A stretch of DNA of 64,000 bases from Gigaspora margarita (GCA_009809945.1 WTPW01001100.1:64300-128299); one strand, 5' to 3'; counted from the first letter of the stretch, positions 46,126 through 58,016 are shown. Notes: generated from the sequence alone by a model not told the origin. Made by a program: numbers and translations.

Positions 46126-48030
46126 GAATTGATATTCTTACCCCCATTTTTGATATTTGTACCAGGACCCGAACAATATATATAAAGGTTATATTAGCTT
46201 TAATATAAACTTTTTAAATTTTTTATCCACTTTTTATTAAGTGAATTAACTATATTTTACATATAAGCTTTAATATTTAATTAATTTTATCCAAATAACA
46301 AATATAACTTTATTTTATTTTTAAAAAAACTTTTATAAAATTTTTTTTAAAAAAATTTTTTTCAAATAATTCTCTCTCTTTTTTTTTTTTTTTTTTTTTT
46401 TATTATTATTTTATTTTATTTTGTTATCCAAATTTTAAATATAACCTTTATGAAACTTATCAATTTTATCCACTTTGAATAATATAACATTAAAGGCTTT
46501 TATCCACTTTTAAATATAACCTTTTGACCAATTATCCACTTTTTAAATATAACATTTTTGTAAAAAAGTACCTTTTTTAACCAAAATTTCAATATAACCT
46601 CTATATATATTGTTCAGGGTTCTTTTGTACCTCTATTAAAAATCAAAAATTTTAAGACTTTGAGTAAAGATATCTTAACAATTATTTGACTAAATTCAAT
46701 AAATTTTTTTTATTTGCATAATATGAATTTATAGAATTGAAATAAAATAAAGTTCATCAAATTTAATCAGATGGTGAGAAATATTCACTCAAAGTTAAAG
46801 AAATATCAAAACGTTTATTAAAATAAAAGCTATACTAAAGTTTTTTAAACTTTGAATAAAAATATCTTGACAATTATCTGAACAAATTCAATGAATTTTT
46901 TTTTATTTGAATTTTATGAATTTATAGAATTAAAATAAAAAAAATTCATCGAATTTAGTTAGATAGTTGGCAATATATCTTTGTTAAAAAAAACTTTGAT
47001 GCAGCTTTTATTTTAATAGACGTTTTGATTTTTCTTTAACTTTGAGTAAAAATATCTTGACAACTATTTGACTAAATTTGATGAACTTTTTTTATTTAAA
47101 TTCTATGAATATATAAAATTCAAATAAAAAATGTTCGTTGAATTTAGTTAGATGGTTGTCAAAATATCTTTGTTCAAAATTAGAAAAAATCAAAATATTT
47201 ATTAAAAAAGAAGCTATATCAAAGTTATTTAAAACTTTGAGCAAAGATATCTTAACAATGGTCTAACCAAATTTGATAAACTTTTTTTATTTGAATTCTA
47301 TAAATATATAGAATTCAAATAAAAAAAAATTATCAAATTTGATCAAACAGTTGTTAAGATATCTTTGTTTAAAGTTTTAAAAAAAACTTTGATATAGCTT
47401 TTATTTAATAGATATTTTGATTTTTCTCTAACTTTGAGCAAAGATATCTTGACAACCGTCTAATTAAATTCAATAAACTTTTTTTATTTGAATTCTATAA
47501 ATTTATAGAATTCAAACAAAAAAGTTTATCAAATTTAGTTAGATGGTTGTAAAAAAAATTTTTATTTAAAATTAGAAAAAAATTAATATATTTACCAAAA
47601 TAAAAGCTATACCAAAGTTTTTTAAAACTTTGAATAAAAATATTTTGAAACTATTTGACTAAATTCGATGAATTTTTTTATTTTAATTCTATAAATTCAT
47701 AGAATTCAAATAAAAAAAAAGATTATCAAATTTGTTTAGATAATTGTTAAAATATCTTTACTCAAAGTTTTAAAAACTTTGCTATAGCTTTTATTTTAAT
47801 AGATATTTAGATTTTTTTCTAACTTTGAGCAAAGATTTTTTGAAAACTATTTAATTAAATTTGATGAACTTTTTTTTATTTTAATTCTATAACTTCATAT
47901 AATACAAATAAAAAAAAAGTTTATTAAATTTAGTCAAATTGGTTGTCAAAATTTCTTTGCTTAAAGTTTTAAATTTTTGATTTTTAATAGAGGTATAAAT
48001 ATCAAAAATAGAAAGTATGAATGTCAATCC
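46126..48030. mobile_element. Element with long inverted ends around a tandem palindrome array
   Basis: Left end 'ggaattgatattcttac' pairs with the inverse of 'gaatgtcaatcc' at 48030; the match goes on for over 50 bp ('tatttttgatattt-tacctctattaaaaatcaaaa'), split on the left by a hAT-like insertion. The core (about 46645-47990) is about seven tandem units of 150-210 bp, each itself a palindrome around 'gaattctataaatttataga', with 'aactttgagcaaagatatct' between. Non-coding. Confidence 0.7.
46174..46624. mobile_element. hAT-like element of GGTTATATT words
   Basis: Perfect 8-bp duplication TTTGTACC on both sides. Ends AGGACCCGAACAATATATAT against AGAACCCTGAACAATATATA. Both ends repeat 'aatataaccttt'/'aaaggttatatt' words; the middle holds a poly-T run. 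Related left end at 15882. Confidence 0.8.
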
Positions 48031-48114
48031 ACTTTTTTTATTATTAAATAATTCAACAGGCTTAATTAATTTTAGTAAATAATATTAATCTTAATTAATA
48101 TTAAGAGTGATGCT

Positions 48115-48440
48115 AAAATTGGATAATGTTAAAATTTACATAATCATATAATGATCTTCTATATAAACAAATCTAAGGTGCATCACTAATTATTATAGAA
48201 CTCTAACTAATCTAATCTAAAAAAATTTAGCTATTAATGTTTGTATTAGGGTATTGGTGTAACTGGGTTTGAATTACACTAGTGGATTTAGATATAATAT
48301 ATATAAAAATCAAACTAAAACATACCAAAACCTTAATCTTAATACCAATAGTGACTAAAACACACCTTAAATTTGTTTATTTAGAAGATTATTATATAAT
48401 TACATGAATTTTAGTATCATCTAACTTTAGTATCTCCCTA
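48115..48440. mobile_element. PIF-like MITE
   Basis: TAA duplication (48112-48114, 48441-48443). Ends GAGTGATGCTAAAATTGGAT against GGGAGATACTAAAGTTAGAT; arms pair for about 75 bp. Same terminal family as 17667-18165. Confidence 0.75.
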
Positions 48441-48774
48441 ACAATTAATTTTAGTAAATATAATAATTGATCTATAATCTATAGTATAAAACAAACTTTA
48501 TTAAGAACATCAGCAAATTATATAAATATAATCTTATGTAAGTTATTATGGCCTGAAAACTTGTGCAAGAATTACGAATTGACACAAAATATTTTGCAAT
48601 TTTTAATTACATAATATTATAAAATACATATGTAAAAAATTATGCAATATTACATTGCAATAATTCAAAATAAATTGCAACATTGTGCATTTAAATACCC
48701 CTGATGAGAACTATCGATAAAAATAGTAATCAGTAATAATCGATAGTAATCAAATTAACAATTACGAATAATAA
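48441..48774. other. No gene seen
   Basis: AT-rich, with short 'ttgcaatattgcaa'-like palindromic words near 48590-48690. No element ends recognised. Confidence 0.4.
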
Positions 48775-48791
48775 TTCTAATCAATACTATT

Positions 48792-50426
48792 TTTTTTAAA
48801 ATTCAGCAATCCTGCCTTCTGTATCTATAGACTTTATTTATTTTTATTTTTATTTTTATTTTTTTTTTAAAGTGTCCGTCTTCGGGAACTGGGAATTTTT
48901 ATTCAAGATATTAGGGCCGTTGGTATCCACTTAAGGGAATACCGGCATTTGTTACATTGATGAGAGTACAACTAGCCACACCTGCAACTTTTGGTTGCCT
49001 ATTTAAGTAGCCACCCGAGGGTCCTACACTAGCTGCCATACCTGCAACCCGCATACTGGCATTGCCTATTTAAACCCTCTGGTCTCTGATCTGCCTGCCA
49101 ACCCATCTTGTATCACCGGTACAGCCACCAGTTTCTAAACCTGGAGTTCGTACCGGATGCTAATCACCACCCTTAGGACTAATTTATCCTCGACGGAAAA
49201 CTTGGTAGAGCAGTCCCTGTCCCACCTAGGTATTACCTACACTTCGGTAACTTACGCTATAGCTTTACCTATACACTTGCAGTCCAGGGGTTACCTAAAC
49301 CGCTACCATTACCTACTTCTGCCCTTGTAAGGTTCGCTCCAACCCCAGCACCAACCTCACCATCCTACCGGTCCTTATACCGGATCCACAAACTTCCAAA
49401 CCAGTTAGCCCGGAAGGGTCGATATGGCCTTCTTCCCTTGGTACCTAATTCTGAAACATAGGTCCTTTTCCTCCGGTGCGACTCCGGCGGCCAGGTTGGT
49501 GAACCCCCTCCTCGAGGGTCTTATCGTCCGATTCTCCGGCTCTGGTTTTCGATATTCTGGTTTTGGTAGCACTGTCAAAGATCTTTGCTACCTCTTTACT
49601 CGAGGCTTGCCAAACGGGTTTCTGTTTCTCCGGTTCCTTAGATTTGTGCACCCAAAGGCTCCCATTCGAGATGGTGTACCAAGGCCTATAGGTAATGTAC
49701 CCAACCGATCGATGAGAAGCAGTTACCAGAACACAGGTCTATTTTTCAAAGCGTCACCAGTGGGATTTGAACCCTAGACCTGCCGCTTGGGGGGTGACAA
49801 CTTAACAACTTCCCTAAGTCGCCACACCCTCTATAGACTTTATTATACAAAAAATAAAACTATATTTATATATACATTTATATTCTATTCTAACAAAAAG
49901 CTCACCCAACTTAACATCCAGGTGCGACCCGCCTAGCGATTATTCGCCTTGATTAGGACCCTCAACTTACTAAGGGTATATCTCCTCCTGTCATCAGCTG
50001 GAAATCGCTTGCCATATTAGTTTTGCTATTTGAATTTGAGTCCAAATATTTGAATCTGATCCAGGAAGGCCAATCTGGCTTGTGACCCTCTGTGATCAGA
50101 TTACTTATATTCAAGTCTGCTAATTTTCTTGCTCCACTGCGCCACTCCTTCTTTCTAAGTAGATTTTGCTCTGCCGCTTGTAGATTTTCTCTGTTCAGAG
50201 CGATGTTTTCTTTCTCTTTACTGACTTTCTTTCTCTTTCTACTCTGGCCTTTTCTCTTTCTAGAGGTGTCTATCCCCTCTTCTTTCTCCTAGTCATTGTG
50301 AATTTCACATCTGAAATTCCAAATGTGCTGCTGAAAACTTAAACTAAACTTTTCGATCACTGCGTCCAAAACCTTTCTAAAAAGAGCTTTGTCCTTTATC
50401 GTACTGCTTAAGTTTTCTTTCCATTT
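48792..50426 (-). mobile_element. 5'-truncated LINE copy, interrupted by a SINE
   Basis: 17-bp duplication TTCTAATCAATACTATT (48775-48791, 50427-50443). Minus strand: ORF2 C-terminal remnant at about 50420-50300 (motif KALFRKVLDAVIEKF then QQHIWNFRCEIHND and a stop), a decayed Lys/Arg-rich region, AATAAAGTCTATAG, a GGCAGGATTGC segment and poly-A (seen as T at 48789). SINE copy 3 splits the 3' end. The plus-strand frame 50092-50292 is a shadow. Confidence 0.8.
48839..49829 (-). mobile_element. Long tRNA-headed SINE, copy 3 (youngest-looking)
   Basis: Perfect 15-bp duplication TCTATAGACTTTATT (48824-48838, 49830-49844). Head on the minus strand: GTGTGGCGACTTAGGGAAG (box A region) ... GGGTTCAAATCCCAC (box B). 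Poly-A tail seen as T-rich 48839-48870. GC-rich compared with everything around it. The insertion lies in the 3' tail of the LINE at 48792-50426. Confidence 0.9.
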
Positions 50427-50529
50427 TTCTAATCAATACTATTATACTGTATACTTATTTTTAAATGTTTTACAGTTTTCGCATGTTTTCACATAAAATT
50501 TTATATTTTTTTTAGGGAATGCCTATTTC

Positions 50530-51419
50530 CTACAGGTAGGACCGTCCCAAATATGGAACTATGATTTGACTCAGGACTGCTGATCACGTTATCGATTCAA
50601 CCAATCAAATCGTGAATTTTAAAAAATTAAAATTAACAAAATTGAAACAAATTTAATTAATAAAATTTATACGTATCAAAAGTTCAATTTAATTCTAATA
50701 AAATTATAGAGTAAAAATTCATTAAATAATAAAAAATGTCTTTATTAGCTTGCATCATATATTGTCCAATTTACTAACCATTATCTATCATACCTAAAAA
50801 AATCTATATATATATTCGTTTCTATATTAAATCTTATATGCTTCTACGTCTAATTCTATATCTAATATATAACTTTAATACAGATAAACAAACTATACCA
50901 CTATTATTATATTAGAAAAAAATGTTCTGCATTCTAACACATATGTTGTATCGAGTATATATATTCTATTATTTAAACGACTATAAAATTATTATTAAAA
51001 AAAGTAGTTAGTTAAACCGTAATATATGTAGATCTTATTAAAACTCTTTAGAAAGCTTATTCAATAAACAATAAAAGGACAGATTTCTTCTTATTTTTGC
51101 TAAATTGTTATCTTTGTTACTTTGTTTTATCCTGTTCTTTTTGTTGCTCAAACGTAAGATTTCACCAATTTAGCTTACATAAATACCTTTTTATATACTA
51201 ACTTAGTCGAATAAATTGAATAGGAAAGCCATTGGATTCAGAAGGATTCAGCAAATATGTTATAGGGCAGCATGAAAGCTTCAAATTTACTTAGAGCACT
51301 TTGCATGGTTAAAAGATAAGATAATCTACCCGGGCTTCCGAAAAAAGTATTGTAAAACGTATAAAAAAAATTTTTTTATCAATTAGATCGCTTGTGTAAC
51401 ATGGACGGTCCTACCTTGA
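50530..51419. mobile_element. hAT-like element in the nest
   Basis: 8-bp flanks CCTATTTC (50522-50529) and CCTATTTT (51420-51427). Inverted GGTAGGACCGTCC lies just inside both ends. Interior AT-rich and non-coding. Confidence 0.6.
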
Positions 51420-51835
51420 CCTATTTTCACCATGGTATTTTGCTATTTCCACTATGGTTACACAAGAATTTCTATTTTTAGTATTTAATATAATATATTA
51501 TAAATTTACTATAATTCTAACCCTAAAACTAATAAGTAAACCTTCTTTGGTTCCTAGTTAAAAGTTGTTAGGCTTCCGCAAGGGCTTGGACTACCCACGG
51601 GTACCCTGAGAGTAGTACCACACAGACCGGGTGAGGGTATCAATTTTTGGGCCCTAGGGTAAGGGTAAGGGCTCAACGTTACTAAGCCCAGGCTTTGGGC
51701 TACCCGTGAGTACCCTGAGGGTAGTACCATACGGATCGGGTTAGAGTATTAATTTTCGGGCATTAGGGTAAGGGCAAGGGCTCAGAGTATTAAGCTCTTG
51801 TATGGCTAAAGAAGTAATGTACCCTACCCTTGTAC

Positions 51836-51976
51836 CAGGGTTGGCAATGGAGCTCAATGGAGCCCAATGAAGCTGCGAATGGAGCCAATAGAGCTCTGAA
51901 TGGAGCCAATGGATACTAGTTTTTTGAGCTCTATTCGCACAACCATTGAGCTCCATTGGCTCTATTGCCAACCCTG
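51836..51976. mobile_element. hAT-like MITE of AATGGAGCC words
   Basis: Perfect 8-bp duplication CCTTGTAC (51828-51835, 51977-51984). Ends CAGGGTTGGCAATGGAGC against CAGGGTTGGCAATAGAGC. The 141 bp are nearly all AATGGAGC/GGCTCCATT words. Confidence 0.9.
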
Positions 51977-52119
51977 CCTTGTACCTATGAATACCCAATA
52001 CTAAAACAACCCAATCATAATTCAGGTTCTATACCAATATCAAATGTTACACATTAGATTATCTATATATATAAATCAGCTTTTTTTTCTTTAGTTTAAT
52101 CATAAATAATAACGCGAAT

Positions 52120-52325
52120 GTCTTTAACTACGTACGCACTAATCACTAACGTGCCAACTATCAATGCACTAATTACCAACGCACTAATATTAACGCACTA
52201 ATTACCAACATACTAATACTAATTACCAACACATTAAATACTAACGCACTATTACCAACGCGCTAATTACCAATGCATGCACTAATTACCAACCTAATTA
52301 CTAGCATACTAAGCTACCAACGCAC
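52120..52325 (+). repeat. Degenerate tandem 'acgcactaattaccaacgca'
   Basis: About ten drifting units of 12-20 bp within the hAT-like element 51569-53154. Confidence 0.75.
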
Positions 52326-53310
52326 TAAGCTGTCAGTGTGAAGAAAAATAGAAGGCTATTAAAAGCCACAGTATGTCAAGATAATAGTATTGCTACGACT
52401 TCTTTCATAATATTATACTAGAATGTTTAAAGCTAATAATACTATGTTAATACCATAGAATTTACTACTGATATAAAATAACAAAGCAATGGAAGATTTC
52501 ATGGACAGCGATGTTTTTAATTTAGAATTATATAATGGGACGATGGTCATTAAAATATATTGTATAATCTTGAAATAAATTTGGGTGGTAAATTTTACCC
52601 AGTTCTTTAAGCAATTGTTTTTTTATTTTCTGGGACGATGCACTTAAAATTTGATTGTACAATGCTGAAGGCATAAAAATATTATTGCGGTCTGCAAAAA
52701 AGTGTGCTCATATGATTTTTGTGATAATGATTAAAGGAAATATATTTAATCAATAATATTTATAACATATCTCTATGTATTCAAAAATATTTGAAGTTCT
52801 CTTAGAATTAGAAAATCGTCTGATTTTACTTTAAATCATAATCTGCAGAGATTACACAAACCGTTATAGAAAAATTTTATGCCCACTACTAACAAAAAAT
52901 TTACAAAAGATGTGAACCATAATTTTTGATTTTGTATTAGTTTTTATAATTTGCTAACAAGTTAGTTTATAATCACTTGCAAGTATCTTTGCAGGTATCT
53001 TTTTGGGTAGTTCGGAGAGTACCCTGGGTAGGTACGGGTACTGGATTCTGAACCCTAGGGCAAGGGTAGGGCCCGGATAGTTGAGCCCTTTTATAGGCAG
53101 GTAGGGTTAGGGTATTGCTAGTACCTGGCCCTACCCGGCCCTTGCGGAAGCCTAAAAGTTGTAGAGCTCATTTTTCTGATTCTAATGGTAGTTAAATCAT
53201 CAAAATCGGCCCAGTGGATCCCAAGATACTTGGGATCAAAGAAGAGAACATAAGGATCAGCAAATCTACTATTATACAAACTATTCATTTTCTTTACATA
53301 CGTTTTGAAA

Positions 53311-53548
53311 CGTATTTTTATTGTAGTGAAAAATTTTACTAAGAAACTAATAAAACTTGTTTTAAGAAACTAGCATTTTTTGAGCCAAAGAACAACTTTA
53401 CTTAAGAGCCCAAAGTCAATTGTTTTTTATTGTAGTGAAAAATTTTACTAAGTAAATAATAAAACATGTCTTAAGAAACTAGTATTTTTTTGAGCCAAAG
53501 AACAACTTTACTTAAGANCACAAAGTCAATTGTGATAATAAAATTCTG
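53311..53548. repeat. Tandem duplication of about 119 bp
   Basis: Two direct copies starting 'attgtagtgaaaaattttac' and ending 'cccaaagtcaattg', nearly identical, at the centre of the outer foldback element. One base is undetermined (53518). Confidence 0.85.
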
Positions 53549-53921
53549 TGCAAATTATGATTTTTCATTTGATAGCGTTTCTATGCTTTGTATAATAGTG
53601 AATTTGCTGATCCTTATGTTCTCTTCTTTGATCCCAAGTATCTTGGGATTCACTGGGCCGATTTTGATGATTTAACTACTATTAGAATCAGAAAAATGAG
53701 CTTTACAACTTTCAATTAGGGGCCAAAGAAGGTTACTTATCTGTTATTAGTTTTTAGGGTTAGGGTTAGGGTTAGGTTAGAGTTAATATTAAGTTAGAAT
53801 GAATTCTAAAAATAGAAAATTTTGTGTAACTATGGTGGAAATAGCAAAATACCATGGTGGAAATAGTAGCCCCTTTTTTTATTATTATTATTATTATATA
53901 TTATATTTTAAATTAAAAATA

Positions 53922-54226
53922 TGGGGCCATTGCAGTAAAAAGAGCCGAAACTTGGAAATATATAATTTTGAGAAAATCATGTTTATTTTTTCAGACTAAT
54001 CTGGGTCAATCAAAAATTATGCGATTTGATTGGTTGATTATATCGGGTAATCTCATGACATACAAGTCTTCTAAAGACTTTTTTTAAAATATCTTGATTT
54101 TTATTATGCAAACCAATTTCCATTTGTAATTGAAAAGTATAGCTCACCTCAAGATTAATCCGAATCTTGAAAGAACTCAAATTTGATTATTAGGGGAGTT
54201 GGGCCCTTTCTACTGCAATGGTCCCA
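53922..54226. mobile_element. TA-flanked MITE inserted in repeat R1
   Basis: TA on both sides; ends TGGGGCCATTGCAGTAAAAA against TGGGACCATTGCAGTAGAAA. R1 copy 1 has the uninterrupted site at about 4505-4530 ('aaattaaatatattttattt'), confirming the insertion. 305 bp. Confidence 0.85.
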
Positions 54227-55760
54227 TATTTTATTTATTATATATTATTATACATTCTTTACAACAAAAAAAATAAAACTAAAAAAAACTGAAACCAAAA
54301 AAAAATGAAAATGAAAAAATAGTAATATTTTAAACTACTTTCGCACTTCATCATATAATAATAGCTCTAAATACTTATTTCCTCATCTAGCAATTAGCTA
54401 TTATTTCTCTTCTTTGTTTTAATTATTATATTCGCTTATATTTGCTTCCTAAAAATAGTAGAAAAATAAAAAAATAACAAAAAAAATGAAAACAAAAAAA
54501 TAATAATATTGTAAACTACTTTCACTTTTCGTCACATAATACTAGCTCTACACACTTATATTTACTTATATTCAATTATATTCGCTACTTTCTAAAAATA
54601 GTAGAAAAGTAAAAAAATAAAAAAAAATAAAACTGAAAAATAGTAATATTTTAAACTACTTTCGCACTTCATTGAATAATACTAGCTCTATACATTTATA
54701 TTCACTTATATTTGACTATATTCACTACTTCCTAAAAATAGTAGAGAAGTAAAAAAATAACAAAAAAAAATGAAAATAAAAAATAGTAATATTTTAAACT
54801 ACTTTTGCACTTTGTCGCATAATACTAGCTCTACGTATTTATTTTCTTCACTTGCAGTTAGATATTATTTCTCTTTACACATATTCGCTACTTTCTAAAA
54901 ATAGTAAAAAAGTAAAAAAAAAACTATTTCTTAGAAGTGTTAGAGTTTTTGCAAATTGTTAGAGAATCTAATATGTTCTTGCAAAGTGGCAAAGAAGTTA
55001 GAGTTGGTGTTTTTGTAAAGTGCTAGAAAGTCAGGTTGTTACTTGCAAAGTTTCGAAGAAAGTCAGGAATAAATAAAATAAAAGTAAAAAATAAGTAAAA
55101 AAAAAATAACTGAAAAACAAAATATGTAAGCAAACTTAATAAAAAAATAAATGAAACCCTAAATCTCTATTTCTTTAAAATAAGAGCTCAAATTCAGAAA
55201 TTGTCAAAACCTAGTTGTGTTTTGTAAAGTGCTTGGTTAACTTGCAAAAACTTGCAAATACTTGCGCCTAACTAAATTATTTTTCTAAAAAAGTATGTTT
55301 TACAAAGTACTGGAATAAAATAAATTAATAAAAAAAATTTTAAAAAAAACAAAAAAACAAAAACATAAAGTATTAAATGAGAAAATAAATAAGTGAAAAC
55401 TTGTGAAAACTTGCGAAAACTTGTGTATAACTAAATCATTTCTCTAAAGAAGTGTTCTTGAAGATTTAAAAGGGTTCTTGCAAAGTGTCACAAGTTTGAG
55501 TTAGCTTGTGAAGTCATATTGGTGTACTTGCAAAGTGCTAAAAAGTTGTTGGTTTTCTTGCAAAGGGCTAGTGTTCTTGTAAAGTGCCAAATAAAATAAA
55601 AAAAATTAAAAAATAAATTATACCAGTAAATAAAAAAAAAAAACAACAAAAACAAAAAACAAAATGAAAACAAAAAAAAAAACAAACTGAAAATAAAAAA
55701 CAAAATGAAATAAAATAAACTATATATATAAAAGATCTAATTTATAAACAAAAGATCTAA
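54227..55760. repeat. Composite repeat R1, copy 2
   Basis: Same order as 4480-5740: tandem units around 'cataatactagctctacac' (about five here, three or four in copy 1), then 'cttgcaaagtgc' words, then the 'gatctaatttataaacaaaa' segment. A-rich spacers create false frames (55488-55703). Confidence 0.75.
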
Positions 55761-56290
55761 TCTGATTATGTACTATAATACAAAATTTTAGATTAATTTT
55801 GATATATCATGCAAAATTTCAAAATATTTCGAAAATATAGTCCAATGCATACTTTGTTGCGAATTAATGCAATTTAATTTACTATTTGTAAATATTTCAT
55901 AATTTTACTCTGTCTATTTCGAAACATTGCAAAATATCTTACATAATATTTCATAATATCTTATATAATATTTCGTAATTTATTATTTCACAAGTTTTCA
56001 AAATATCTTACTATATATTATGCTATATTTACGGGTCGTAAATTATTTCGTAATATTATGCCTATTAAATTTGCTAATGAAAGTCAAATCAACAAAACAA
56101 TATATAAATAAAAAAATAGCAAAAAAATACAAAAAATATAGCAATGCTAACTACTATAAAAAAAACTACAAATCATAATAATGTTATATTGGTAACAAAA
56201 TATAAGATCACAAAGTAATTTTTATTGTTTAAAGATTTTTTTAAAGTTCAATTATATGTTTTTTATCTGAATTATTTTATTTTTATTTTT
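55761..56290. other. R1 tail and AT-rich sequence
   Basis: 55790-56060 repeats 'caaaatatttcgaaaatat'-type words, resembling 5750-5860. No gene. Confidence 0.45.
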
Positions 56291-57330
56291 TTTTTTCGCT
56301 TCAAAAGCCTGATGATCATGTCCTTTTTTATTAATTATTGAATGCAGTTCATTATCAAATGCTATTACTACTTCCGGTTTTTTTCAACCTTAAAATTAAA
56401 AAAAGACTCATCCGGTTACTCTAGGCACCTGTACGTAACCTGTCAGAATAGGATTCGCTTCTCTATATACCAAGGGTATTTCAACCCTTGCATATATAGT
56501 TCACTAGCGGAGATCTATCAACTCGTCATGACCATCTCTTTTCTTAAAAACTTCTTCCATCTAGATCCTGGCGAAACAGTTTACTAACTATTATCCACCT
56601 AACGAAAACAACAAAAAGCAATAAAACGAAAGGGTATATAAGGGGATGAAAATATAGGGTAATATAAAAATGGGAAATACTAATGTTCTAAACAAGTAAG
56701 GAAATAAAATGGAAAAGATGAAAAAAGCATAAAAAAAGAATATGACGTGACATACATATATTAATAAAAGAAAAAAAAAAGAACTAAGAAAGTGATAAAA
56801 ATTAGATATTACTGCACAAGAAATCTCTTGTCTAAGTATTATATGTATGTGTTTGAAAAAAAAGAATGTTCCAGAATTTATTCTCCGCAGGTCAGCCTAC
56901 TCCTTTGTGTTATATCTCATTACACGTCTGTTCCTGTTTATCAACATGCATACCTTCTTCCTGATTAGGATAGGAACAACAATTCTGATCTTTTGGAGGA
57001 GGTATGCCGATTTTCCCACTTTTCATCCAAAATCCCAGAGAAAAAACTTCAAGCAAGAATATGATAGCAGGTATAGGGGTTTTTTGTTCTTGTCATCAAA
57101 TAACTTTAAGGAAAGTGTTAAAAAACTCATTTTTTCGTTCACCACCTAGCCAACTACGATACCTTTGTTGACAGAAGAAACCTTCTACCAGAATTTCTTG
57201 TACCAAGGGTGCCAACTGCCAGTTATCTTGCACAACCAATACTTTTGGCTTGCATGCTGAATATATAAAAGAGTCCCCAAGGAATACAAAAAAAGTTTGA
57301 CCTTTATAAAAACCAGTATTAATTAGTTGC
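56291..57330. other. Less AT-rich segment with unassigned open frames
   Basis: Frames at 56342-56587 (81 codons) and 56847-57149 (100 codons) have mixed, non-repetitive composition, unlike their neighbours. The second has two hydrophobic stretches and a basic tail. I recognise neither, and no splice-joined protein could be built. They may be remnants of a host gene or of an element interior. Confidence 0.35.
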
Positions 57331-57838
57331 TTTGTCTTTTACTAAAAAATTTTTGTTTTTCTTTTGTTCAGAAATTTGTACAAGTGATTATCGGGAAGAG
57401 TTATAGTTTTTTTTTTCTGAATTATTTTATTGAAATTATAAATTTTGTTTATACAGTATGGAATAGTAAAAGACAACCAATCTATACATATAGGCACCAA
57501 TTTTTAGTACTTATATAATCAATTCTAATTGGCTAATTTTTATGTAATTGATTTTGATTGGTTAAAAATCTATATATGTTTTTTTTTTCTATATTAAATA
57601 CCAATTTTTTGAACTCATATAAACTTTAATTCTTTATAACTTTTTTAAAACAAAAAATAAAAAAATCCTCTAACAGAAATATAGTTTAGCTAAAAATCTA
57701 TCAATTTGTTAGAGGGTTTTTTGATTTAATTTTTTTTAAAAAAGATATAACAATTTAAAGTTTTACTAATAAAGAGTAAATGTTTTTTACTTTGGTACTG
57801 TATTTAATTAGAATTAACATTTATATTAACATTTATAT
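57331..57838. other. No gene seen
   Basis: 57590-57770 is a loose inverted repeat around 'aaaaaatcctctaacagaaa'/'tttgttagagggttttttga', perhaps a small foldback element. Confidence 0.4.
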
Positions 57839-57840
57839 TA

Positions 57841-58016
57841 CAGCCAGACCTCTCTAAATGCATAGCAAAGGGCTAATAAAAAACCTTGCATTTAGAGAGG
57901 TATGCATTTAGGGACGTAAAATCTATAAGTATCATATGAGTTGGGACCAAGTCGAGCCATGCATTTAGAGAGTTATGCATTTAGAGAGGTTGCATTTAGA
58001 GAGGTCTGACTATAGT
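57841..58016. mobile_element. pogo/Tc1-like MITE of ATGCATTTAGAGAGG words
   Basis: Ends CAGCCAGACCTCTCTAAATG against TAGTCAGACCTCTCTAAATG with TA at both flanks. CAGnCAGACCTCTC is typical of Tc1/pogo-type termini. The right half repeats 'gcatttagagagg' four times. Confidence 0.75.

Larger units (their letters stand above)
51569..53154. mobile_element. hAT-like element of GGGTACC words, 1.6 kb
   Basis: Perfect 8-bp duplication AAAGTTGT (51561-51568, 53155-53162). Perfect 17-bp inverted ends TAGGCTTCCGCAAGGGC. Subterminal regions repeat GGGTACC, CCCTAGGG and GGGTAAGGG words. The middle (52090-52330) has degenerate 'aattaccaacgcactaa' words. The element 51836-51976 is nested. No transposase. 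Confidence 0.85.
50515..53875. mobile_element. Outer foldback element of a four-level nest
   Basis: Left arm (pieces at 50515-50529, 51420-51568) contains 'ttcaccatggtattttgcta' and 'cctaaaactaataagtaaac'. The inverted right arm (53660-53875) contains 'tagcaaaataccatggtgga' and the matching 'ggttacttatctgttattag'. The interior of both arms carries the module 'gtagttaaatcatcaaaatc'. Two hAT-like elements interrupt the left arm. The right arm includes TTAGGG repeats (53755-53785). Confidence 0.65.

Noticed and set aside
49424-49777. 117-codon plus-strand frame
   Set aside because: It lies antisense within SINE copy 3 and is not open in the other copies.
51741-51998. 85-codon minus-strand frame
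   Set aside because: Covers the AATGGAGCC-word MITE; the peptide is a repeat of the word (LHSELYWLHS).
53755-53785. Chromosome end
   Set aside because: Only about four TTAGGG units, inside a transposon arm with sequence continuing on both sides.
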